DNA from: Lachnospiraceae bacterium
GTDB taxonomy: Bacteria; Bacillota; Clostridia; Lachnospirales; Lachnospiraceae
Assembly (NCBI GenBank): GCA_017380975.1
Contig: JAFOCX010000008.1
Location: 1-18,009, forward strand
Length of the DNA: 18,009 nt
Direction of reading: 5' to 3'
The notes under the pieces are model-generated. The model was not told where the DNA came from. It searched no databases and saw only the letters and a program-made list of their open reading frames with translations. Numbering within the stretch: the first letter of the stretch is position 1; each line of letters opens with the position of its first letter. The translations under genes and the position numbers were made by a program. Shown here one piece after another: positions 1 to 6,412 of this stretch.

Positions 1-333
1 AAGAACGAATGGATCTCGACCTCAGCCACTCTGGATCCTGCGATGGAATATTTAGAACAGCATATTTTTGATCCGGCGTTGCGGATCGGAGGTCTTCATA
101 AACTGTGCGGTGTTTCAGATACGTATTTTCGCCGCTTGTTTCTGGAACGGTTTGGAGCAGCCCCTAAGCAGTATGTGCTGGAACGGAGACTGGCCCAGGC
201 GAAGGCGATTTTGGAAAACGGAGAATTTTCCAGTATCGGTGAGGTGGCGATGCTGACAGGATTTGAAGACGCCTTGTATTTTAGTAAAGCGTTTAGGAAG
301 AAATTTGGTCATGCTCCGTCTGACCGATCATAA
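1..333 (+). CDS. AraC-family transcriptional regulator, C-terminal fragment
   Basis: The frame is open from the first base, so only the last 110 residues are present and the N-terminal sensor domain lies outside the window. What remains is the AraC/XylS DNA-binding domain. The first helix-turn-helix is around LHKLCGVSDTYFRRLF, where residues after the recognition helix match the family pattern (YFRRLFLERFG.AP..Y). The second is around IGEVAMLTGFEDALYFSKAFRKKFG, which carries the family signature G(F/Y)....YFS..F...FG..P. The protein ends a few residues after that signature, as is usual. A start codon at 43 exists but would cut into the domain, so it is not a real start. Effector and targets cannot be told from this fragment. 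A bidirectional terminator follows and separates it from ilvE, so the two are not cotranscribed. Confidence 0.93.
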   Translation, partial: KNEWISTSATLDPAMEYLEQHIFDPALRIGGLHKLCGVSDTYFRRLFLERFGAAPKQYVLERRLAQAKAILENGEFSSIGEVAMLTGFEDALYFSKAFRKKFGHAPSDRS

Positions 334-342
334 GGAATCAAT

Positions 343-386
343 AAAGAAAAACACCACCGGGATCTGATCTCGATGGTGTTTCTTTT
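343..386. terminator. Bidirectional terminator between the AraC gene and ilvE
   Basis: A long imperfect stem pairs AAAGAAAAACACCACCGGGAT with ATCTCGATGGTGTTTCTTTT around a very short loop near 365. It has an A-rich left flank and a T-rich right flank, so it can terminate transcription on both strands. It lies between two convergent genes, 10 bases after the AraC stop and 10 bases before the ilvE stop. Confidence 0.85.
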
Positions 387-395
387 GTACAGAAA

Positions 396-1421
396 TTATT
401 TGATAACGTGGATCCAGCCTTCCGGAGCTTCGATTCTGCCCATCTGGATGCCTGTTAATGTGTCGTAGAGTTTCTTTGTGATCGGGCCCATCTCGTTCAT
501 ACCGCTCGGTAAAAGGATCTCTTTGCCGTGGTCAACGATTCTTCCGATCGGGGAGATAACGGCTGCTGTACCGCAGAGACCTGCCTCAGCCATATCAGCA
601 ACTTCTTCAAGAGCAACCGGACGCTCCTCAACTTTTAAGCCAAGGTAGTGCTCAGCAACATAAACAAGAGAACGACGTGTGATAGACGGAAGGATGCTCG
701 GAGACTTCGGTGTTACGAAAGTGCCGTCTTTTGTGATAAACATGAAGTTTGCACCGCCTGCCTCTTCAACGTATGTTCTTGTTGCCGGATCTAAGTAAAG
801 GTTATCATTGAAGCCCTGTGCGTGTGCTTCTACGATCGGCTGTAAGCTCATCGCATAGTTTAAGCCGGCTTTTACATGGCCTGTACCGTTTGGAGCTGCA
901 CGGTCATAATCGGTTACGCGGATGGAGATCGGTTTTGCACCGCCTTTGTAGTACGGACCTACCGGAGCACAGAATACACGGAACTGGTACTCATTTGCCG
1001 GTTTTACGCCCATGATCGGATCAGAACCGAACATGTACGGACGGATGTAGAGAGATGCACCGGAGCCATACGGCGGAACGAAATCTTCGTTTGCTGCAAC
1101 AACCTGTGTGATCGCGTCGATGAAACGGTCTTTCGGGAATACCGGCATCTCAAGGCGAGCTGCGGATGTCTGCATACGCTCAGCGTTTAAGTCCGGGCGG
1201 AATGCTACGATGTGGCCATCCTGTGTGGTATAGGCTTTCATACCTTCGAAACAAGTCTGTGCATACTGGAATACACAAGCACACTCATTTAATACAACCA
1301 TGTCATCCGTTGTGAGTGTACCTTCATCCCACGCGCCGTTTTTGTAATTGGAAACATATCTGTAATCAGTCTTGGAATATCCAAATGCGAGATTACCCCA
1401 ATCGATATCTTTCTTTGCCAT
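396..1421 (-). CDS. ilvE: Branched-chain amino acid aminotransferase
   Basis: This is a PLP-dependent fold-type IV transaminase that exchanges the amino group between glutamate and the 2-oxo acids of valine, leucine and isoleucine. It is the last step of their synthesis and the first of their breakdown, and it is cytosolic. It is 341 aa, the usual length for the longer bacterial/eukaryote-like BCAT group. Seen in the sequence: the PLP lysine in GHVKAGLNYA (K184), the family block YVEEAGGANFMFI (about 217-229) and the cofactor-phosphate region CGTAAVISPIGRI near the C terminus. The longer frame starts at 1436, but that ATG is part of ATGGAGG, which is itself the Shine-Dalgarno. GGAGG lies 8 bases before the ATG at 1421 (MAKKDIDW), so 1421 is chosen. 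It stands alone with its own promoter and terminator. Confidence 0.95.
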   Translation of the reverse strand: MAKKDIDWGNLAFGYSKTDYRYVSNYKNGAWDEGTLTTDDMVVLNECACVFQYAQTCFEGMKAYTTQDGHIVAFRPDLNAERMQTSAARLEMPVFPKDRFIDAITQVVAANEDFVPPYGSGASLYIRPYMFGSDPIMGVKPANEYQFRVFCAPVGPYYKGGAKPISIRVTDYDRAAPNGTGHVKAGLNYAMSLQPIVEAHAQGFNDNLYLDPATRTYVEEAGGANFMFITKDGTFVTPKSPSILPSITRRSLVYVAEHYLGLKVEERPVALEEVADMAEAGLCGTAAVISPIGRIVDHGKEILLPSGMNEMGPITKKLYDTLTGIQMGRIEAPEGWIHVIK

Positions 1422-1495
1422 AAATTTTTCCTCCATTCTGCCGGTCGCTTGCCGACATTTCGTTCATTCTTACTGTATTAACAATGTGATGCACG

Positions 1496-1516
1496 AAAGT
1501 GTTAAAACAGCACTTT
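1496..1516. repeat. Inverted repeat at the ilvE transcription start, possible operator
   Basis: AAAGTG (1496-1501) and CACTTT (1511-1516) form perfect 6-base arms around a 9-base centre. The dyad lies over and just after the predicted ilvE start site on the minus strand, where a repressor would act. I do not recognise a regulator for this motif. Confidence 0.35.
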
Positions 1517-1521
1517 GTTCC

Positions 1522-1550
1522 ATTATAATGACTTCTTTCTCATCATGCAA
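1522..1550 (-). promoter_or_regulatory. Probable sigma-A promoter of ilvE
   Basis: Read on the minus strand, TTGCAT (1550-1545), a 17-base spacer and a perfect TATAAT (1527-1522). Transcription would begin near 1515, giving a leader of about 95 bases before the ATG at 1421. The -10 decamer CATTATAATG is self-complementary, so it also reads as TATAAT on the plus strand, but no matching -35 is seen there. Confidence 0.65.
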
Positions 1551-1574
1551 GTTATTTATGGAAAAAGAGAGAAA

Positions 1575-1639
1575 AAATCTAGGAAAAGAAGGCAAAGAGT
1601 GGTACAATATAAATCTAGGTTATAAGCAGTATTACCACT
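1575..1639 (+). promoter_or_regulatory. Candidate promoter and operator region of the reductase gene
   Basis: An extended -10, TGGTACAAT (1600-1608), lies about 50 bases before the reductase ATG, with no good -35 at 16-18 bases. Two exact copies of AAATCTAGG (1575-1583 and 1611-1619) flank this -10 at a 36-base spacing. An inverted repeat AGTGGTA (1598-1604) / TACCACT (1633-1639) brackets the -10 and the early transcript. A poor -35 with an extended -10 and flanking repeats fits a regulated promoter; that is inference. Confidence 0.45.
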
Positions 1640-1657
1640 AAGAAAGGCAGGAACAAG

Positions 1658-2722
1658 ATGAGCAAGTTATTTACTTCTTGGAATTTAAAAGGATTGGAGA
1701 TTAAAAATAGAATCTGCGTACCGCCGATGGTATGTTTCGGTTGGAACGGAGATGACGGAATGGTGACAGAAAAGAGTGTGAACCATTACCGTGCGATCGC
1801 AAAGGGCGGTTACGGACTGGTGATCCAGGAGGCGACCTGCATCAATAAACCGGGAAGACTTTCCGGAGACCAGCTTGGTATCTGGGATGATGCACACATT
1901 CCGGGATTAAAGCAGATCGTAGATGCAGTTCATGCAGAAGGTACATCGATCTTTGTTCAGATCCATCATGCGGGTGTGATCTCTTCTGAGGAAGACCGCG
2001 TATGCCCGAGTGACTACACAGTAAAGCATAAAGATATGGAAAAACACGGTCGCGAGCTGACTGTGGAAGAGATCCATGTATTGGAGGATGAATACATTCA
2101 GGCAGTGAGACGTGCATATGAAGCAGGCTATGACGGTGTTGAGCTGCACGGCTGCCACAGCTATCTTCTGAGCCAGTTTATGAACCGCAGAGTCAACAAG
2201 AGAACTGACGAGTACAATGCAGATGATATGCTGATCCTCAAAAACATTTTAGAAGGAATCCGCAAAGTGGTTCCGGAAGAGTTTGTTGTCGGTATTCGTC
2301 TCGGTGCATTCGAGCCGACCATTGAAGACGGTATCGCTCATGCAAAATGGTTAGAGGCGCATGGCATTGATTTTATCAACGTTTCCTATGGTTTCTCTCA
2401 GGATGCAGACCAGATCAAGCCGGAAGATTATCCGTTTGCAGCAGCAGTATACGGCGGAAAGAGAATCAAAGAAGCCGTTTCTGTTCCGGTATTTGCGGTT
2501 TACGGTATTCAGAACGGCGAGATGGCAGAAGCTGCATTGGAGGATACAAAAGCAGATATGATCAACATCGGACGCGGCGTCCTTGTAAACTACGACTGGG
2601 CGAATGATGTAAAAGAAGGAAAAAATCCGGGCAAATGTCTCTACTGTGCAAAGTGTTTCTGGCGCGGCCAGGTGGAAACATGTGCCGGCAAGGTTCTTCT
2701 TGAAAGAAGCAGACAGGCATAG
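1658..2722 (+). CDS. Old-yellow-enzyme family NADH:flavin oxidoreductase, single-domain
   Basis: This is an FMN-binding TIM-barrel reductase (354 aa) of the old yellow enzyme / 2,4-dienoyl-CoA reductase N-terminal family. Members use NAD(P)H to reduce activated C=C bonds. The start LF..W.LKGLEIKNRICVPPM is typical. QIHHAG (101-106) is the flavin/substrate loop, HGCHSYLLSQFMN (164-176) supplies the paired histidines and tyrosine of the active site, and INIGRGVLVN holds the FMN phosphate. The usual ..R.D.YGG block reads RTDEYNADD here. The large C-terminal FAD/NAD domain of dienoyl-CoA reductases is absent, yet the tail keeps four cysteines as C327-X2-C-X2-C-X8-C342, where those enzymes bind 4Fe-4S with a different spacing. 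The substrate is unknown. The MFS gene follows 53 bases later and is the likely partner. Confidence 0.9.
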   Translation: MSKLFTSWNLKGLEIKNRICVPPMVCFGWNGDDGMVTEKSVNHYRAIAKGGYGLVIQEATCINKPGRLSGDQLGIWDDAHIPGLKQIVDAVHAEGTSIFVQIHHAGVISSEEDRVCPSDYTVKHKDMEKHGRELTVEEIHVLEDEYIQAVRRAYEAGYDGVELHGCHSYLLSQFMNRRVNKRTDEYNADDMLILKNILEGIRKVVPEEFVVGIRLGAFEPTIEDGIAHAKWLEAHGIDFINVSYGFSQDADQIKPEDYPFAAAVYGGKRIKEAVSVPVFAVYGIQNGEMAEAALEDTKADMINIGRGVLVNYDWANDVKEGKNPGKCLYCAKCFWRGQVETCAGKVLLERSRQA

Positions 2723-2728
2723 TATAAT
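2700..2728 (+). promoter_or_regulatory. Internal promoter for the MFS gene
   Basis: TTGAAA (2700-2705), a 17-base spacer and a perfect TATAAT (2723-2728). The -35 lies inside the last codons of the reductase gene and the -10 begins right after its stop codon. Initiation would be near 2735, directly at a small hairpin GCTC-GTAA-GAGC (2735-2746). It could transcribe the transporter independently of the reductase. Confidence 0.6.
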
Positions 2729-2775
2729 GACTTGGCTCGTAAGAGCAAATATTATTTTAGAAAGAGGAAATTCAA

Positions 2776-4011
2776 ATGCAGACAAAGAAACAATCAATGC
2801 ATTATGCATGGCTCATTTTGATCGCATGCTGTATGATGCAGGGTGCAGGTCTTGGTCTTATCAGTAACTGTGCAGGAGTATTTTTCTCCCCGGTATGTAA
2901 TGATCTGGGATTTGAAATGGGTAAGTTTACTCTGTTCAGAACCCTGTTTACGATGGCTCAGGCACTTACACTGCCATATGTAGCGAAATTATTCCGCAAG
3001 TATGATGTGCGTGTGATCATCAGTGCAGCGACCGTGATCATGGGCGGTATCAGCATTTTACAGGGAACATTTACATCCCTCTGGCAGTTTTACGTATTTG
3101 GAATCATTCAGGGCTGCGCAGCAGCGTTCATTGGTGTGATCCCGGCTCCGATCCTGCTTGGAAACTGGTTTTATAAGAACACAGGTACAGCCGTTGGTAT
3201 TTCCGCTGCATTCTCCGGTCTTGTGGGTATGATCGGAAGCAGTGCACTCGGTGTGCTGATCCCGGCGTACGGATGGAGAACCAGTTACATGATCATCGGT
3301 GTGGCAGCGATGGTGCTGATCCTTCCGTTTTCCCTGTTTATCTTAAGATATAAACCGGAAGATAAGGGCATGCTCCCGTACGGTGCTGATGAAAATTATG
3401 TTTCAAAGACAGATGCGAAAGCTGCGGCAAAGAAAGAGAAATTCAGCGATTTTGCAAAACAGCCGATTTTCTACATTTCCCTTACCGCATACGCGTGTTC
3501 CATCATCAGTTCTTATCTGAACTCCTTCCTTCCGTCCTGCGGACTTGAGGCAGGTCTTCCGATGGCAGCAGCAGCGCTGTTAACATCCCTGGCACTCTGC
3601 GGAAATATGACAACAAAACTGTTCTTAGGAAAGCTTTGCGACTCCTACGGTGTCATCAAGATCTTCGTTCTGTCGATCGTAGTTGCGATCGTCGGTCACG
3701 GTCTGATCTTTATCGGATCCACAGCTCCGATGATGGCAGGTGCACTGCTGTACGGCATCACAATGCCGCTGTCTACCGTGCTTATGCCGCTGTTCTGCAG
3801 ACTGTTCTGGAAGGGTGATACTTATGCGAGCGCATATTCCTATGTGTCCATGTTCGGTATGCTGATCTCTGCACCGTTCAACACACTGTTCGGAACGATG
3901 TACGATATGACAGGAAACTATGATCTGACGATCATTTCCAGTACGGCGTTTGTTGTGGTTGTCCTTGTGATGGTAATCTTACCGAAGTTCGTTGTGAAGA
4001 GAGAAGCTTAA
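2776..4011 (+). CDS. MFS transporter
   Basis: This 411-aa integral membrane protein has about twelve hydrophobic segments in two six-helix halves and a hydrophilic central loop (RYKPEDKGMLPYG, then a K/A-rich stretch), the layout of the major facilitator superfamily. The loop after the second helix (LFRKYDVRVI) and its counterpart in the second half (LGKLCDSYGVIKIF) are degenerate copies of MFS motif A. General resemblance is to monocarboxylate/oxalate-formate-type carriers, so an organic acid is a reasonable but unproven substrate. A GAGGAAA ribosome site precedes the ATG. It follows the flavin reductase, so import of that enzyme's substrate or export of its product is the simplest inference. 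The stop codon overlaps the stop of the convergent LysR gene, with no terminator between them. Confidence 0.93.
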   Translation: MQTKKQSMHYAWLILIACCMMQGAGLGLISNCAGVFFSPVCNDLGFEMGKFTLFRTLFTMAQALTLPYVAKLFRKYDVRVIISAATVIMGGISILQGTFTSLWQFYVFGIIQGCAAAFIGVIPAPILLGNWFYKNTGTAVGISAAFSGLVGMIGSSALGVLIPAYGWRTSYMIIGVAAMVLILPFSLFILRYKPEDKGMLPYGADENYVSKTDAKAAAKKEKFSDFAKQPIFYISLTAYACSIISSYLNSFLPSCGLEAGLPMAAAALLTSLALCGNMTTKLFLGKLCDSYGVIKIFVLSIVVAIVGHGLIFIGSTAPMMAGALLYGITMPLSTVLMPLFCRLFWKGDTYASAYSYVSMFGMLISAPFNTLFGTMYDMTGNYDLTIISSTAFVVVVLVMVILPKFVVKREA

Positions 4012-4904
4012 GAAATCTGCTTCGCAAGTTCAATAAAGGCGTTCATTTCTCTTGTGATCCACTTGTCTTTGTGGTACAGGATCTGACGCCAGATCCTCAT
4101 ATGGAAATCTTTGATCGGCAGGATGCTCAGGCGTTCTGCCGTTACTTCGTTTTTTACAGAGAATTCCGGAAGGAAGCTGAGACCGGCATTGTTTTTCAAT
4201 AGGTTGATGATGAATTCTGTGTTTCCGATCTCCAGGTATGGATCAATCTTTTTATCGTTGGCAGCCAGATACCGGTCCAGAACAAATCGGTAGCTGGCGT
4301 TTTTTTCTGTTAATAAGAAATGTTCTGAGAGGATCTCATCCAGTTCCAAGGGGTTCTTTGTCGCAGCCGCCTTTTTAGAACAGGGGTGTTCTGCGGATGC
4401 AACGAAAAAAATATCCTCCGGTTCTTCCAGCACCTTCTCCCATTTGTGATCATAGATTCTCTGGTCCAGCAGGTATACCAGATCGATGGCGTTTTTATTC
4501 ATGCGGTCCAGAAGCACGTCCGGAGAATCCAGGACAATGCTGATCTTTACATTCGGATGTTGTTCGTGGAAACGTTCCAGCAAGGTCGGGAAAATGGAGG
4601 CACAGATGGATTCGATGGTTCCGATGGTAAGAAAACCGTTCAGTTCCTCGGTTTCTGTGACGGCTGCTTTTGCTTCGGACAGATCTTTCATAATGGATAT
4701 CGCATAGTTGTAGAAGATCGAACCCTGATGGGTCAAAATGGTTTGTTTGCCGATTCGGTCGAATAAATGAATGCCCAGTTCTTCTTCCAGGTTCTTGATC
4801 TGGATCGTTACGGCCGCCTGAGAATAACCGAGAGCCTGGGCTGCTTTGGAGAAGCTTTTTAGCTGGGCGGCCTGGATAAAAGTTTGGATTTCGCGCAGTT
4901 CCAT
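4008..4904 (-). CDS. LysR-family transcriptional regulator (divergent from the cysteine desulfidase gene)
   Basis: A typical LTTR of 298 aa. The N-terminal winged helix-turn-helix is clear (MELREIQTFIQAAQLKSFSKAAQALGYSQAAVTIQIKNLEEELGIHLFDR), followed by a periplasmic-binding-protein-like effector domain. The frame also opens at a TTG at 4910, but AAGGAG (4920-4915) is only 4 bases from that TTG and 10 from the ATG at 4904, and LTTRs usually start with this ATG, so 4904 is chosen. It is divergent from the gene at 5072 across an AT-rich 167-base gap, the standard LTTR arrangement, which makes that gene its most likely target. At the other end it is convergent with the MFS gene and overlaps it by 4 bases, so the reductase/MFS pair is a second possible target. 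The ligand is unknown. Confidence 0.95.
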   Translation of the reverse strand: MELREIQTFIQAAQLKSFSKAAQALGYSQAAVTIQIKNLEEELGIHLFDRIGKQTILTHQGSIFYNYAISIMKDLSEAKAAVTETEELNGFLTIGTIESICASIFPTLLERFHEQHPNVKISIVLDSPDVLLDRMNKNAIDLVYLLDQRIYDHKWEKVLEEPEDIFFVASAEHPCSKKAAATKNPLELDEILSEHFLLTEKNASYRFVLDRYLAANDKKIDPYLEIGNTEFIINLLKNNAGLSFLPEFSVKNEVTAERLSILPIKDFHMRIWRQILYHKDKWITREMNAFIELAKQIS

Positions 4905-4939
4905 GGACAAATTTCTCCTTTGTGATTCTTATAAAATGA

Positions 4940-4967
4940 TTTAAATATTTTTAATGATATATTTAAA
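4940..4967. repeat. Inverted repeat in the LysR / cysteine desulfidase intergenic region
   Basis: TTTAAATAT (4940-4948) and ATATTTAAA (4959-4967) are perfect 9-base arms 10 bases apart, centred near 4953 between the divergent genes. LysR proteins bind T-N11-A type dyads in such gaps, so this is a candidate operator. The whole gap is very AT-rich, so chance is a real alternative. I found no convincing -35/-10 pair for the 5072 gene; TATGAT at 4995-5000 is the best -10. Confidence 0.4.
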
Positions 4968-5071
4968 ACGTTAAATTTTACTTTTGGATAATTTTATGAT
5001 ACAGTAAGAATATAAGATGCGCAAGTGTGGCTTTTTGAATTATTTTTACCTAGGAAGGATGGTTTTTAGAA

Positions 5072-6349
5072 ATGCTGAAGACTGATTTAAAGTATGGCGC
5101 TTTTGTGAAAATTCTTGAGGAAGAGTTAAAACCGGCGATGGGTTGTACAGAGCCGATCGCTCTTGCATATGCAGCAGCAGTAGCACGTAAGGTGTTAGGT
5201 GAGATGCCGGATAAGGTGGCTATTGGTGCCAGCGGAAGTATTATTAAAAACGTAAAATCCGTTATTGTTCCGAATACCAACCGTCTGAAAGGTATTCCGG
5301 CAGCAGCAGCGGCCGGTATCGTTGGCGGCGATCCGGACAAAGAGCTTGAGGTTATCGCTCATGTGACAGAAGAGCAGATCAAGGGTATGAGAACATTCCT
5401 TGATACAGCAGAGATCACAGTGGAGCACGTAGATAACGGTCTTACATTTGATATCATTGTTACTTTATATAAAGGCGAGAACTACTCCAAGGTTCGTATC
5501 GTAAACTATCATACAAACATCGTTCTGATCGAGAAGAACGGAGAGATCCTTCAGGAAGTAGAAGTACAGGGTGAGAGTGAGGAAGGTTTGACTGATCGTT
5601 CCCTTCTCAGCATGGCTGATATCTGGGATTTCATTAACACAGTTGATATCGCAGACATCAAAGAGATGCTTGATCGCCAGATCGCATGCAACATGGCGAT
5701 TGCAGAGGAAGGCATCCGCGGCGATTACGGCGCAAACATCGGTAAAGTTCTTATCGACATGAACGGTACAGACATCCGCACAAGAGCACGTGCGATGGCA
5801 GCAGCAGGTTCCGATGCAAGAATGAACGGCTGCGAACTTCCGGTAATCATCAACTCCGGTTCCGGCAACCAGGGTATCACAGCCTCTGTTCCGGTTATCG
5901 TATATGCAAGAGAACTTGGCGTCAGCGAGGACAAGATGTACCGTGCATTAGCACTTTCTGATCTTACAACCATCCACCAGAAGACTCCGATCGGCCGTCT
6001 TTCTGCATTCTGCGGCGCAGTCAGTGCAGGTGCAGGCGCAGGTGCAGGTATCGCTTACTTAAACGGCGGTGATTTTGATGCAGTGATCCATACTGTGATC
6101 AATGCCGTTGCGATCGTATCCGGTATGGTATGTGACGGTGCAAAGGCTTCTTGTGCAGCGAAGATCGCAGAGGCAGTAGATGCAGGTATCATCGGTTATA
6201 ACATGCACATCCGCGGCCAGAACTTCGAGGATGGCGACGGTATCGTAAAATCTTGTGTTGAGGAAACAATTCTCAGCGTAGGACGTCTTGCAAAAGAAGG
6301 TATGAAAGAGACAAATACAGAGATCTTAAGCATTATGATCGAAGAATAA
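5072..6349 (+). CDS. cyuA: L-cysteine desulfidase family protein (CyuA / YhaM, UPF0597)
   Basis: This family (425 aa) includes archaeal L-cysteine desulfidase and E. coli CyuA, iron-sulfur enzymes that break L-cysteine into pyruvate, ammonia and sulfide. It is related to the alpha domain of iron-sulfur L-serine dehydratase. Seen here: the family motif MGCTEP with Cys25, the glycine-rich block AVSAGAGAGAGIAYL, and later cysteines in SAFCGAVS, GMVCDGAKASCAAK and VKSCVEE that can supply the other cluster ligands. Length fits the family. AGGAAGG lies upstream of the ATG at a slightly long spacing. The gene is monocistronic, divergent from a LysR gene and closed by a strong terminator. Specificity for cysteine rather than another beta-substituted amino acid is inferred from the family. 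In an anaerobe it would make sulfide and pyruvate from excess cysteine. Confidence 0.85.
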   Translation: MLKTDLKYGAFVKILEEELKPAMGCTEPIALAYAAAVARKVLGEMPDKVAIGASGSIIKNVKSVIVPNTNRLKGIPAAAAAGIVGGDPDKELEVIAHVTEEQIKGMRTFLDTAEITVEHVDNGLTFDIIVTLYKGENYSKVRIVNYHTNIVLIEKNGEILQEVEVQGESEEGLTDRSLLSMADIWDFINTVDIADIKEMLDRQIACNMAIAEEGIRGDYGANIGKVLIDMNGTDIRTRARAMAAAGSDARMNGCELPVIINSGSGNQGITASVPVIVYARELGVSEDKMYRALALSDLTTIHQKTPIGRLSAFCGAVSAGAGAGAGIAYLNGGDFDAVIHTVINAVAIVSGMVCDGAKASCAAKIAEAVDAGIIGYNMHIRGQNFEDGDGIVKSCVEETILSVGRLAKEGMKETNTEILSIMIEE

Positions 6350-6358
6350 TGAAAATAA

Positions 6359-6405
6359 AAACAGATGCTTTGCAGGAGAAAACTTGCAGAGCATCTGTTT
6401 TTTTG
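6359..6405. terminator. Bidirectional terminator between the cysteine desulfidase and NSS genes
   Basis: ACAGATGCT (6361-6369) pairs with AGCATCTGT (6390-6398), with further pairing of GCAG/TTGC inside. T-runs follow on the plus strand and on the minus strand (TTTTTATTTT). It lies between convergent stops. Confidence 0.9.
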
Positions 6406-6412
6406 TTATGGA

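Noticed and set aside
1467..1484. Second Rex-like string TTCTTACTGTATTAACAA in the ilvE leader
   Set aside because: It also matches 12 of 14 consensus positions, but both mismatches fall in one half-site (G3 and A7), so only one half is intact and the dyad is broken. It is weaker than the pncB site.
1524..1529. TATAAT on the plus strand upstream of the reductase
   Set aside because: It is the other reading of the self-complementary ilvE -10, no -35 fits at 16-18 bases, and the reductase start is too far downstream.
1372..1641. 89-codon plus-strand frame across the ilvE start and upstream region
   Set aside because: It overlaps ilvE antisense and its promoter, has no ribosome site and gives a low-complexity, family-less translation.
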